Shown piece after piece: positions 30,151 through 41,089 of a stretch of 64,000 nt of DNA. The first letter of the stretch is position 1; every line of letters begins with the position of its first letter. This DNA comes from Echria macrotheca (Eukaryota; Ascomycota; Sordariomycetes; Sordariales; Schizotheciaceae). The stretch is taken from the NCBI GenBank assembly GCA_030411725.1, contig MU839828.1, positions 3,286,001-3,350,000 on the forward strand, in the 5' to 3' direction. The position numbers and the translations under genes were made by a program. The notes under the pieces were generated by a model, which had not been told where the DNA came from, did no database searches, and saw only the letters and a list, made by a program, of their open reading frames with translations.

Positions 30151-32462
30151 ATGCGGCTCTTTGCCTCCCGATCGTTTTCATTATTTCTTTCCATTCTCAT
30201 CTCATCCGTTCTTCCAGCCGCCAACGCCGAATATGTGCTGCGATCGAGCTCGCTGGCGACATGCCAGGATACGTCCCTCTTCACGGCAAGCCTATTCGAT
30301 GTCGTCTTCACCCCGAACAACAATACGGTAGCCATCAACATGGTCGCATCGTCGACCATCCAGGGCTTTGTACTCTTCGATATCTCGATTCGGGCATATG
30401 GATACCAGATTATTCGCACCACCATCGATCCCTGCAACGCGAACCTGCCCGGTTTGTGTCCCATGACATCCGGCGATATGGACAATCCCTTCAATCTGGC
30501 AGTTGGCCCCGACGCCGTCCGCCAGATCCCCGGTATCGCGTACACATTCCCTGACCTGGATGCGACAGTCAAGGTTTATGTCAATATGACAAGCGGCGAC
30601 CAGGCGGGAAGAAGTGTTGCCTGCGTCGAGGCAAACATTTCCAACGGGAAAACAGTCGACCTGGTTGGCGTAAAGTGGGCTACTGCAGCGGTAGCGGGTC
30701 TTGCTTTGATCGCTTCCGCGGTTGTGTCGGGTCTGGGCTACTCAAATGCTGCTTCTCACGTTGCAGTAGGCGCGCTGTCGCTGTTTAGCTACTTCCAGGC
30801 GCAGGCCATGATCGGATTGTGTGGCGTTCCGCTCCCTCCGGTTGTGCAGTCCTGGACCCAGGACTTCCAATGGAGCATGGGCATCATCAACGTCGGCTTC
30901 ATCCAAGATATCCTGACATGGTATCAACGATCTACCGGCGGCACGGCATCTACCATTTTTGACTCGCTCCACACGATTTCGGTGCAAGTCGAGAAGGTGA
31001 AGCGCGATATAGAGCTTCCCTTCCTTCCCAGAGAACTCATCCAACGGTCCGTCTCGATGCTTCCACCCTCGGTGGTGCGACATGCTGCCAACCTTGCAAA
31101 GCGCGCAAACATCCAGACTTCCTTCGGAAGCTATATTGTCTACGGCATCCAGAGAGTCGCCTTCCGCGCCGGAATCGAAACCACAAATCTGTTCTTGACA
31201 GGCCTAACGTTCTTCTACATCTTTGCGCTGCTGACAGCCCTTGGTGTGGCCCTCTTCAAGGGGTTTTGCGAACTCAGCGCCAAGTTCGGCCTGATCAAGG
31301 GAGAGACATTCGAGGACTTCCGGCGTGGATGGCTGACCATGCTTAAAGGTAGGTCCTCTTTCACATGCCCCCCAACGCTCTGCTAACTTAAATAGGTATT
31401 CTGTTCAGAATTCTGCTCATCGGCTTCCCTCAAATCTGCATCCTGTCCCTCTGGGAATTCACGCAAAACGATTCGCCGGCGGCCATGGTACTGGCCGTGT
31501 TCTTTTTCTTCGGTCTGGTCGCCACGCTGGGCTGGGGCTCGTACAAAGTCATCAGCATGGCGCGCCGTTCCGTTGCGATGCATCGGAATCCCGCATATAT
31601 CCTGTATTCCGACCCCTTGGCGCTCAACAAATGGGGTTTCCTCTACGTACAATTCCGCGCATCGGCCTACTACTTCATCGTTCCGATGTTGTTGTACCTT
31701 CTGCTCAAGAGCATGTTCATCGCCCTTGCCCAGGCCTCTGGGACGGTTCAGGCCGTCGCTTTTCTCGTCCTGGAGTCGGCAGCGCTTATCACGGCCAGCG
31801 TGATACGACCGTGGATGGACAAGAGCACCAACACGTTTAATATCGCCATCTGCTCTATCAACTTCGCCAACGCTATTTTCTTGTTCATCTTCACAGACGT
31901 CCTTGACCTCCCGCCGTTGGTGATCGGTGTGGTGGGTGTCGTTCTCTGGATCGCCAATGCCGCCTTTTCGCTTATCCTTCTCATTATGCTCATCGTCACA
32001 ACGACGATTGTGCTATTCCACAACAATCCCGATACTCGATACCAGTTCATGAATGACGACCGCATGTCATTCATGAAGTCGCAAACGCACCTCCAGACCT
32101 CCAACCAACTCGAGGCTCTTGCTGCGACGGCACGAAATAGCGGAAGGGGGTTTAAGCCAGCCCTCGACCTCGAAGACGACAATGTGTCAGCCATGTCGAG
32201 CGCCAACATGGCGGCGCGGCCATCCTCGCTTCAATCGGCTCGAGGGTCGGCTCGAGGGTCAATGCGACACTCGACTGCGGAGCCCGCATACGCTCAAGAT
32301 CAGCAGGAGCCGAACCCGTATCTCAGGAACCGGCCAAGCAGTCATTTCAGGTCACCGAGCCCTCTTACCGGGTCGTCGTCCAACCTGTCAGCCCACCAAC
32401 CACACCCAAACGTAAACGCCGCAGTGGGGTACCGGAGCTCAACCGGGCCCGGCCAACTGTAA
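30151..32462 (+). CDS. TRP-like / flavin carrier family membrane protein (754 aa)
   Basis: Exons are 30151..31348 and 31396..32462; the 47-bp intron (GTAGGT ... CTAAC ... AATAG) rebuilds a Gly codon. Residues 1-26 are a signal peptide (ending ANA). Next comes an ML-like lumenal domain to about 170 with paired Cys and N-glycosylation sites. About nine membrane helices follow, beginning near KWATAAVAGLALIASAVVSG and ending near AFSLILLIMLIVTTTIVLF. The cytosolic tail is Ser-rich and ends with SGPGQL-like sequence. This is the fungal TRP/FLC layout (yeast FLC1-3, S. pombe pkd2), proteins linked to FAD transport into the ER, calcium handling and cell-wall integrity. Which paralogue it is cannot be told here. 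Confidence 0.9.
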
Positions 32463-34073
32463 GTGGGCCTTTTTTTCCCCAGTGGATATCTATCTGACTC
32501 CTCGCAGCAGCGGATGGCAGCGTGGGGCAGGCTACGACGAGAGCACCAGATGATTTACGACACCCTCTCCGATTGCAATCGTCTCCGCATTGCAGTCTAT
32601 TCCGTTTGTACATAAAACTATACCCCGTATCCCTGATTTCATAGGTGAGGTCTTTTTATGCGGCATCTGGGTAGCAAAATATATTTGGCTAGGCTATCTG
32701 ATGGGTTTGGCAAGCGGGCGAGTGTAGCATGGAGTTTTTATTTGGAAGTGGACATGGCGGCAGATTGGTCTGGCGATACCTCGTCCATGATACATCCTTG
32801 GATGGTGGACAGCCGCAAGCGGTGATGTGCGATGAGTGGTTCCAAACACAGCGGATGGCATTGTCATGTGTATTGTAATGAACTTGCGGATGAATGAATG
32901 GGTTTTGCATATCAATGAATGCCGGAGATGGTGACAAGCAGTGAGACGATCCACGGAGCAGCATTTCCTGTTAGTTGTCGGAGGGGTCAAGATCTGGGAC
33001 CAACAAGATGCGGTTGGGAAGCAGTGCCATCTTGAATGACACACGTCATACTTGAATGTGGTAACCCGTAGTAGACCAGCGGGAGAGCATCCGGGTAAAA
33101 TCTGGCCATGTTGTCCTTATGCGGGGAGCGTGGCAGCCAGCTGAGCCGCAACCCGCGCCCCCTTTTCTCCCCGCTTGTTCTGTTTTTAACGATCTGCCTG
33201 CAGGTCTGCAGGTCTGCAGGTCTGGCATATATATATGCGAGTGAGTCGGGACGAGACTTTGACTAGCGAATTTACCGAATTGTACCTACATGTAGGTTAT
33301 TGTATGTGCCGTGTCTTGGGTGGTAGTTTGGGTGAGGAGAGAGGGGGGGTTAAAACGTGTTCTCTTTTGGGTTTCCCCCCTTTTTTTTCTAGATTTTCCC
33401 CGCAACGGTTAGGGGTTTTTGTTGGATAGGTAAGGTAGGAAGCTAGAGGGGCGGGGGGGTGGAAATCTGGGGACAACGTTCGGGAGCGGACAGCTTGCAA
33501 TTTGTGCCATTCGCTTAAACCGTTATTACTATTCTTATATTGACGGGAGGAAGAGAGGAGGAAGAGGAGGAAGAGGCGCGTGAGATGGGAATGGAGGGGT
33601 CTTGATCGGTACCTGTATATGAATCTGTTCTTCCCCCCTCCCCTTCTTTTCGAATACACGAAGTTTTTTCTTTCCTTCCATGAACGTGTTTGGTTCTGAG
33701 AAGTTCACTCACCCACTGCTGGATTCGGTGGATTACTTTCACTCCCTCCGTTTCCGCCGTATATAACAATCACTTTCATCCGAGAAACAAAGGGGACTGC
33801 TCCGATAAGAACAATCCCATTCTTTTAGTCGTCGGTATGACCCTTGTCATGATCGATTGACAGGTTAGAGTTGTTTGGTGAAAGAGGAGGATATTTTCTA
33901 TCAGGCAGATCAAGGTAAGTACGTGTTGGCTGAGTAAAAGTGTATATAACGTCGACATTGATCTGACGTCGCGAAGCACCGATCTATCTTTGGACTACCA
34001 TACCAACCTACCTACCTACCTGTCAGACTGAGGAACTACCCACTTGCATTCCGAATTCCGACCAGAGATCATC
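32463..34073. other. Intergenic region with short tandem repeats
   Basis: 3' flank of the flavin-carrier gene followed by T- and G-rich tracts. At 33200..33222 an 8-bp unit (CAGGTCTG) repeats three times. A CCTA microsatellite lies at 34006..34021. Reading frames are short and unremarkable. Confidence 0.5.
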
Positions 34074-34241
34074 ATGGTGTCCCTCAACGTCAGCGCCCTG
34101 CTCGCGGCGGACGAGGACGAGCTCCTCAATGGCATCTGGATCGGGCTGCTTAGCGTTGAGGCGCTGATGGTCGTCGGGGTTGCGATGAGGGGTTTGATCG
34201 GGGCGATTGTGCCGAGGTTGAAGGGGCCGAGTCGGGGATGA
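34074..34241 (+). CDS. Possible small membrane protein (55 aa)
   Basis: ATG 34074 lies in the context ATCATCATGGTG, just after a pyrimidine-rich CCTA tract typical of leaders. The product MVSLNVSALLAADEDELLNG has an acidic N-terminal segment, a hydrophobic stretch (IWIGLLSVEALMVVGVAM) and a basic tail ending PRLKGPSRG. It would be a single-pass tail-anchored-like microprotein. No homologue is recognised, so the call rests on start context and composition alone. Confidence 0.38.
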   Translation: MVSLNVSALLAADEDELLNGIWIGLLSVEALMVVGVAMRGLIGAIVPRLKGPSRG

Positions 34242-34795
34242 TTTTACTCTTGGGCGGTTCGTGCTTTCGTTGGTTGGTTCCAGGTTTGGATCACGAGCAG
34301 GCGTGGTGCATCGCATAGCGAATGGAGTTTTTGAGGTTGGCTTTCCCAGGAAGCATACCTACATGTCTAGCAAATTAAATTCACATCTATTTTTTCAATT
34401 TTTTTCTCGAATCAAACCTGACCTTACATGCAAGTCTGCCGTATGTTGCCATGGAGGTGCTAGCCCTACCTGTCGGTCATTTCCTGTGTGAGGGAATGGA
34501 CCTACTGTAAAGTTGCCCGAACTCGAGTGTGGAGAGCATGAACTTCACACGGTGTCAATGTTCGGCCGTTGCAAGGAAAATATGACTGCAGGTGCCGTGT
34601 CATCAGCCGGATGAATCTGACACCGCCAAAAGGCGTGCTCTGTACAAAGCTGAACCGACAGACATTTTCCTTGTCTTTCAGGTACTCACAACAAGCAATC
34701 CCAGGCCAATAAGTTTGAAAATCACTAACAATCTTCCATCTGACTTGAAGCGAAAGCACCTATGTAACCCCCGTTCCTGTCGACTGTAGTCATCA
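34242..34795. other. Intergenic spacer
   Basis: 550 bp, AT-richer than neighbours; presumed promoter of the peroxiredoxin gene. Nothing else is seen. Confidence 0.5.
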
Positions 34796-35427
34796 ATGGC
34801 CCCTGACCGTGAGTTTGAGCCCTGCTCGGTCAAAATCATCCGTACCTGACTCCCGCAGACTGCCAGCTCTCCAACACCCTCCCTCGTCCGGCCGACGATG
34901 GCCTCGCCTCACACCTCACCGGCGCATCAATCCCCGCCGACCTAACCCTAATCTCCACCAACGACAACAACATCCCAATCAAACTGAGCGAGCTACCCGG
35001 CCTGACCATCCTCTTCTGCTACCCCCGTACCGCAAGCCCCGGCGAGACCGCCCCCGACGAGTGGACCAACACGCCCGGCGCACGCGGCTGCACGGCCGAG
35101 GCCGGGAGCTACCGTGACAACTTTGCCGTGCTGAGAGAGCTCGGGGTCGACCAGCTTTTTGGGGTAAGCGTGCAGGACACGGCCTACCAGCGCGAGGTCA
35201 AGCGCCGGCTCGGCCTGCCGTTCGACCTGCTCAGCGACGAGAAGCTCGAGTTTGTGACGGCCATGGGGATGCCCACGTTTGAGTGGGAGGGCAGGACGCT
35301 GATGAAGCGGATCACGCTCGCGCTCAGGGACGGGGGCAGGGTGGAGCGGGTTTGGTACCCTGTTTTTCCTCCTCATGAGAATGCTGATGAGGTGGTGGAG
35401 TGGTTGAAGGGGAATATGAAAGGTTAG
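34796..35427 (+). CDS. PrxQ/BCP-like peroxiredoxin lacking the usual resolving Cys (193 aa)
   Basis: Exons are 34796..34808 and 34859..35427; the 50-bp intron (GTGAGT ... CTGAC ... CGCAG) splits a His codon four residues after the start. The thioredoxin-fold signature is ILFCYPRTASPG, followed by an insertion seen in fungal members (ETAPDEWTNTPGAR) and GCTAEAGSYRD, whose Cys is the expected peroxidatic residue. Bacterial BCP/PrxQ proteins have a second Cys five residues later; here that position is Gly, so it may work as a 1-Cys enzyme or use another Cys. FGVSVQD and LPFDLLSDEKLEF are further family marks. It reduces peroxides with thioredoxin or another thiol donor, in cytosol or nucleus. 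Confidence 0.85.
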
Positions 35428-36079
35428 ATGGGAGTAGGTGCTTAGAGAGAATGAGCGTGGTGCTAAGCTACCTACTAGGGAGATGATGCGGTTATAGTTT
35501 CGTTGGTCAGTTGGCCAAGCTATTATAAAGAACCAGTTTCACTAATACTATTCTAATGGTAGTTGCTGTTGTATCTGACACGAGCATTCTGTATTCCTAG
35601 CTCCTTACCTATTCGGCGGAGTTTGGTGTCCGACATTGTCTCCGAATTTGGTAAACAATCTTATTACAGGTATATACCCACCTTTTGGAAACGACATCAG
35701 AAGGAGATGTGGATAAGTACGTAGTTGGGTACACCGTTGTCCCTGGGAGTGCATCGCTATGAGATGTGTTAGGCCAGGCAGGAGCACCCAGGCAAGATGG
35801 AAGGCACGCATGGACCCAGGCCACTGTATTTAGCCAGCCACATGCTCACTTCTCCTCTTTACCAAAATCAAGCAGCCTTACCTAGTCTTTCAGATGCCGA
35901 CGCGAACGACTAGCCTGATGTTCACCGGCCAAAAGCGAAGCGCCGTGCCGTTTTTGATGCATGAAAAGCGGAATGTTCCGCTTCAGCTCTGTAGAGCCTT
36001 GTCGTCGAAGCCCAACCTTTTTTCTTCCCCTCTTCATCATATTGCCCCCCCGGTGCATCCCCTCGGCGCGCTAGCTGGA
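35428..36079. other. Intergenic spacer
   Basis: 650 bp between two same-strand genes, with AT-rich sequence at 35.5-35.7 kb; no gene or repeat recognised. Confidence 0.5.
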
Positions 36080-38129
36080 ATGTCCTCGACGTGCGATTAT
36101 AACTGCTCCTTGTCGTCCCGAGAGCGGGAGCTCACATCATACGCCGATGTCGCCGGCCCGGGAGTGAGTCTTTCAGGAAGCAGAAATGGCGCGCGTTCCC
36201 AACTAATAATCCCCGCTGCAGGTCATTGCCGGGTTTCTTGGGACTGCATGGCTGTGCGTTATTCTTGTCGTGGCCCACTACTTACTCGTCTTCGACCCTG
36301 CCGAGGATCCTTTTCATGATGAGGACCACCCTCGAGACGCAGTCGTTGGTCACCCATGGGTCTCGAACCCAATCGACGTCGTGGTGACAGCCTACTTGGA
36401 GAGGATGGGGAATTTCATTTCAGCTGTCCGGCACAAACCCCGGACCGGACGGATGAGACGCAATCCTAACTGGCAGGGGGCTTTCGTCAAGGTAAAGAAC
36501 CGTTCTTCCATCTAATATAACGTAGCGCCGCGACGGCTGGCTCACACGTATCAGGCGGTCCTCGCCATGTGCGATGTTCAAATCGTTACAGGCCTAGGGA
36601 TCCTCATCAGTGGTTTCGCTGACTTGCGGTGCGGCATCTCGGCCTATCACTTCCTTCTGGTCGGACTGATAGCCTGGTTTTCCAACCTCACCCACATTGC
36701 TGGCCTGACCGTGCTTCGTCAGTATCTACATCGGCGCCCGGTCGAAAAATGGGCTCGACTGTTCTTCATGTTTACGCTGAGCGTCATGCTTCTTGTTGCA
36801 ATGGGTCCAACCATCTTCTTCAACTGGGCGGCGCCGGACGAATGGTCCGCTGCTCTTCCCGGCTCTTACGCAATATGTTTTTTCAACCCTACAAACACAA
36901 TGCAATGGGATGATGCGGCTATGGATACCGCGATCGGGAATACTTCTGCCTTTCAATCGACATTGATGTCGATACTCCTCCTCGCTTTCAGCCTTGGGAG
37001 TCGCACCATCAAGCTGCAGTCGTCGTTGTCCGGCGCTGTTACTAAGATGAGGAGCCGGTTGAGCAATTTCTACACCACGAGAGTCTATCGCGTTTACGGA
37101 ATTGGGACAGCTACAAGCGGGAGAGCCCGCTTCACCAAGAAGGGGAAACGCATGCGGGTGGCGTTGGCCATCCATGTCTCAACTCTGCTGTTATTTCGGA
37201 TTTATACCGATTTGCTTACTTCTACGCTCTCCGATGTAAGATTTCTTGTCGCCTGCAGTGGTAGGTGGTCGAGGTGCTTGCTAACGCCTGGACAGATCTA
37301 TTGGCTACTGGTATCGGCCATTTGGGGGACCATCAAGCTCTTTTCGGCAAAGCAGTCAGCCGACGTGGAGGAAAACAGTTGGGCATTCGGCCAGATACTC
37401 CCCGCCTTCCTCCTTCTCTCGCCTCTCCTTAGCATCAGCGAAATTTTCAGCGAGCCTAGGAGGGAGCCTGTTGACGCCCCTCCTCCTGAGACCGAAAACG
37501 TGCCTCCGGCTGATGATAGCCAGAGCAGCAGCCAACCGCAAGACAACTCAGCCACGGCAGCGATAGGGACGACAACAATGTCCGAGTTCGATTTGGCCGG
37601 CGATCTGGATGAGGGCGGTGTTCATCCGGCCGACACGGTCGAAATGCATCGGTACATCAAAAAGCATCTGACGCGCAACTACTACGACATAAAAACGTGC
37701 CGCTGGATATCGTTTACGCTCTTTCTGGTCTGCCTCCAAGTCGCGAGCATTACGGGCGCATTCTTGGTCAACAGCGCCATATTCACCACCAGCGCCGTCA
37801 TGTTCTTGGGACAATACGCAACCATGATCTTTTTCACTTCCCCCACGATAATGTTTCTTGCTATTTTCTTCTACTACCTTTCCGAGAATGCCAACACCGG
37901 CAAGTGGGCCTGGGCCTTTTCACAGCCGGCCCTTTTTATCATTATCTGCTGTTTAAATGAATTTTTACTTCTGGAATCATTGTTTCTTCACTTGGACATC
38001 TCCAGTCCAGTTTCATTGCTGGTGGGAAGCTATCCGCTTTGGGGAGTAGTATCTATCATTTTGGCATTGCAGCTATACAGTTGGCTTCCCCGCTGGACAC
38101 GGCAACGTAAGAACGGAAATTTGGCATAG
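36080..38129 (+). CDS. Multi-pass membrane protein of unknown function (622 aa)
   Basis: Exons are 36080..36163, 36222..36491, 36555..37235 and 37296..38129, all phase 0, with donors GTGAGT, GTAAAG and GTAAGA. The first helix follows a short tail (VIAGFLGTAWLCVILVVAHYLLVF). A His/Asp-rich loop comes next (FDPAEDPFHDEDHPRD), then about eight further helices (for example IVTGLGILISGFADL, YHFLLVGLIAWF, LFFMFTLSVMLLVAMGP, YWLLVSAIWGTI, FTLFLVCLQVASITGAF, TIMFLAIFFYYL). A cytosolic loop between helices is Glu/Pro/Ser-rich. The conserved-looking FNPTNTMQWDDAAMDTAIGN loop is probably extracytosolic. Such proteins form large lineage-specific families in Pezizomycotina, some near secondary-metabolite or HET loci. 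No biochemical function is known to me. Confidence 0.83.
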
Positions 38130-38379
38130 ACCGCTGGTTGCCTGTTTTGGCGCGACGTCGGAAACCTTGCTTGGCACAGTTGCCGAGTGCGCGTGGAGCG
38201 GAAGCTAATTAGGTAGCTCATCCCACTGTCAGAGCCTCATGCCGTTCTTGATGAACAGAGCCTCACGCTACCAGGGAAAATGTATCTGTAGGCTTCGGGC
38301 AAATTGGGTTTATAAGTGCCTTTGTCTTTTATTTCCTGCTGCTTAGATGCTCGGTAATACCGGTCCGGCTTCGAAACCT

Positions 38380-38874
38380 TTATGAACCGGTGACCTTCAT
38401 AATGGTAGGGTCGCTGGAGAAGTATGAGAAGTAATGGGTTGTGCCAGGTCTGGCCCAGAAGACATTGCACTGGTAGCTGTCGCCAGTCTTGTCGGTGAAC
38501 CAGAAATTGTACGACTCGGTGCAAGAAAAGGAGAACTCATTGTATTTTGCCGGGCCTGTGCGCAGGAGGTATTGTTGAATGCTGGTAGTCGATTTCTCCT
38601 GGTCCGTGGGCGTACAGTATTGGGCGAAGCCTTGAGTAGGTGGCCCGCCTGACCAGTTGACCGCGATGTTGAAGGACGACTTGCTGGCAGCCTTAGCTTC
38701 GTCGCTCGTCCCTCCGGTAGCCGGGGCCGCCTCGTCGGCATTGGACGTTGTTGTAGTTTTGGCGATTCCGATCTTGTAGGGTCGGCCATTCTTGCTCACG
38801 CCGTCGGTCCATGTGTACTCGTCGCTCAGAGTCACCTGGCTCCAGTCCGGCTGGATTTGACTGTCGTCGCTCAT
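38380..38874 (-). CDS. Small unknown protein (164 aa)
   Basis: Single exon from ATG 38874; a TATA box (minus-strand TATAAAT at 39016..39022) lies 142 bp upstream, supporting this start over an upstream in-frame Met. The protein is polar, without signal peptide. It starts MSDDSQIQPDWSQVTLSDEY, has a Thr/Ala-rich disordered stretch at about 38-62, and then a compact domain rich in Tyr, Phe, Trp and Cys (NIAVNWSGGPP, YNEFSFSCTESYNFWFTDKTG, CNVFWARPGTTHYFSYFSSD). That pattern of aromatic beta-strands could suit a lectin-like or beta-sandwich fold, but I recognise no family. Its distal promoter contains striking palindromes. Confidence 0.65.
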   Translation of the reverse strand: MSDDSQIQPDWSQVTLSDEYTWTDGVSKNGRPYKIGIAKTTTTSNADEAAPATGGTSDEAKAASKSSFNIAVNWSGGPPTQGFAQYCTPTDQEKSTTSIQQYLLRTGPAKYNEFSFSCTESYNFWFTDKTGDSYQCNVFWARPGTTHYFSYFSSDPTIMKVTGS

Positions 38875-39015
38875 GGCGATGATACAAGAGAGAATCGGAC
38901 GAGAAGTGGGTCTTTTAGTGAAGTGTTTTCTTTGGCCAGAAGAGCGAGTGGTATACTCTGTCCCAGGGTACGAGCGAGAGGAATCTGCTGGATTCTCACG
39001 TCCAGTGACGGGTGT

Positions 39016-39022
39016 ATTTATA
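39016..39022 (-). promoter_or_regulatory. TATA box of the 164-aa protein gene
   Basis: Minus-strand TATAAAT in TGTATAAATACACC, 142 bp upstream of the start codon. Confidence 0.5.
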
Positions 39023-39142
39023 CACACGCTGCCATGCCACGTACCCAGCCTGTCTTGCGCGAATTAGTGGATCCTTTCACTTGGGCTGGATGTCCCTGTA
39101 AATTGGACTGCTCAGCCTCAGGCCTAGGCCTGGGAATTACCC

Positions 39143-39207
39143 ACCCATGGGTACACGTGTACCCATGGGTAACCCGGAAAAGAAAATGGGTAACCCATAG
39201 GTTACCC
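39143..39207. promoter_or_regulatory. 28-bp perfect palindrome plus GGGTAACC inverted repeats
   Basis: 39143..39170 is a perfect 28-bp palindrome whose half is ACCCATGGGTACAC. It runs into GGGTAACCC, and at 39188..39207 the arms GGGTAACC and GGTTACCC flank CATA. The shared core suggests repeated binding sites for a dimeric regulator, 270-330 bp upstream of the 164-aa gene. Confidence 0.6.
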
Positions 39208-40649
39208 ACAGCGCGTTCGCACGGAACAGGCTTGCACTCCAGCCATCTTTTTTGCCCTGCACACCAGGTATATAAGAACTTCGGATCTTCGCAACCCTTT
39301 TTCTTCACTTCTTTTTCTTTGCTCTGTTTTTGATATCTTTTTCTCCCTTTTTCTCTATTCCTTTTTATTGTCCTTTGTTTTTACCCATCCATATATAACC
39401 CTTAGATAACCCTACCTAGTATCTCTACACGATGGTAACGATTCAGCCTCGGCAGTCGGGCGCGTCAACGAAATTATACGCTTCCAGTTATGCTTCCCTC
39501 TGATGCCGACAGTGGGTTTGACGAGGAGCGTTGACTAGCCCCAAGGAATTTTTATTTCAAACCCTTCGTAGGCAGCCCGGCTTGAGAACCGGAAAGCCCG
39601 CTTCACCCATAGGAGTCGACCCGTGCAGCTAAAGTTACCTACCTACCTATCGACGAGGAATCTCCTCGCAGAACGCTCAGCCAGTCACGTCACCCCTGCA
39701 CTGGGGACAAACAAGACCAGGTAAACGGGGAGTTTTCCTTCTTTTTGTTCAATTGCCGTATCAGTTGCGGCTGTTTAGTCTATCAGCACACCTATTTTCG
39801 CCGAATGTGGCCGAACCCCTGACGATCTTGTCCCCCTGAGAGCGACATGCAAGTGCTACAAATGGGCTGACCCTGACAAGCCTACCTCTTATTATGCTTA
39901 CCCGACACACCGAGCTTCCATCGGAAGTGATCAACGCTGACTGCATTGCAGAGATCGATAGGTGTTCAAGTGATATTTGGCCGGAGTACCTTAAAACGCG
40001 GAAGGAAGTGGGAGACGGAGGTGGGATCAGTTCTATCCAAATATTACGAGGATCTTGTGAGTTTTAGCAAGATGAAAATTTATCTATTTCTTCTCGCAGT
40101 CGGAGGTTTTCCCACCAGCTCTCCAGCATGGCAAGAAGAGACAACAAAGGCGCAAAAAAAAAAAAAAAATGCCTGCCTGCCTGAGAGAATGATTAACCGG
40201 GATCTCCGGCATGATCGTGTGGTAAGGTACGCGTTGTTGAATAATATTCTTTCCTTATAATCCAAACAAAAAAAATGTGTTTTCTGACGGCGACCCTGTA
40301 TCGAGCTGAATAATACAATTCGGCAGTTCTAGATTCAGACCAAAAATCAAGGTACCAAACTGACCATCCAGTAGAAATAGCACTCCCGCGCGGTGACTCC
40401 CGAATCCAGGGTTTCTCCTACTACCTAGGTACCTACCTCATCCTCACCTCCAATATCCCGTCGTCCCTGCCACACACACGCACTCTCCCAACTCCATCCC
40501 TACCTAGGTAGGTACCTAGATACTGCCCTCCAGTCCAGACCCTCGAACTCGCACCTCTAAGCACCCCTTCAACTTCAACCCCATGATATGTAATTAAACC
40601 AACCCACCCATCACCGCCAACACCAACCTCAGCTCTTACAAAAACCAAC

Positions 40650-41027
40650 ATGAAAAAATCCCTAACAACCCTCCCCCTCGTTCTCCTCAAAACCGCAACA
40701 GCAACCCCCCAAATCGGCTGCACCACCCCGCTCAATCTCAAGGATACCCTCCTCGCCGCCGCCAGCCTAGCAAAGTACTGCGCAGCAGAAGGCGACAACA
40801 TCACGCGCAACACAAAGGTATCATGGCAAATCGGCAACTCGCGCGCCTACTTTTGCAACTACTCGTAGGACGGGGGGAATTTCTGCGGCCAGGCCGAGAT
40901 CCAGACGGCATGGGACGCGATCCAACAGACTTGCGGCGCCGGCATGGGGGGGTGGTGGTTTGAACCCGAGTGGAAGAAGACCTACGGGTTCGACGTGGCC
41001 GAGGCATCCTGGTGTGGCAATCTTTAA
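40650..41027 (+). CDS. Small secreted Cys-rich protein interrupted by an in-frame TAG
   Basis: The frame opens with a signal peptide (residues 1-18, MKKSLTTLPLVLLKTATA). It reads on through CAAEGDNITRNTKVSWQIG to FCNYS, meets TAG at 40866..40868, and continues in the same frame for 52 codons (DGGNFCGQAEIQTAWDAIQQ ... YGFDVAEASWCGNL) to TAA. Both halves look like one protein: Cys spacing and the Trp-rich end match small secreted fungal proteins with a CNY...C...CG...GWW...W.KTYG pattern. Explanations are a nonsense mutation (CAG to TAG fits RIP), stop readthrough, or a 51-bp phase-0 intron (40818..40868, GTATCA ... GTAG) that would remove the stop but also a conserved-looking segment. No clear branch site supports the intron. 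Role unknown; effector-like. Confidence 0.6.
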
Positions 41028-41089
41028 AAAGAGGCAAGCAACGACGATGTTCAATTAGGTATTAAACTGGTATAAACATGATGCAACAA

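Larger units (their letters stand above)
38875..40649. other. 1.77-kb intergenic region with palindrome cluster and microsatellites
   Basis: The left end is the promoter of the 164-aa gene (TATA at 39016..39022, palindromes at 39143..39207). Pyrimidine-rich tracts follow at 39.3-39.4 kb, and CCTA/GGTA microsatellites at 39.64, 40.43 and 40.50 kb. A 15-A run lies near 40155. No coding sequence is supported. Confidence 0.5.
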
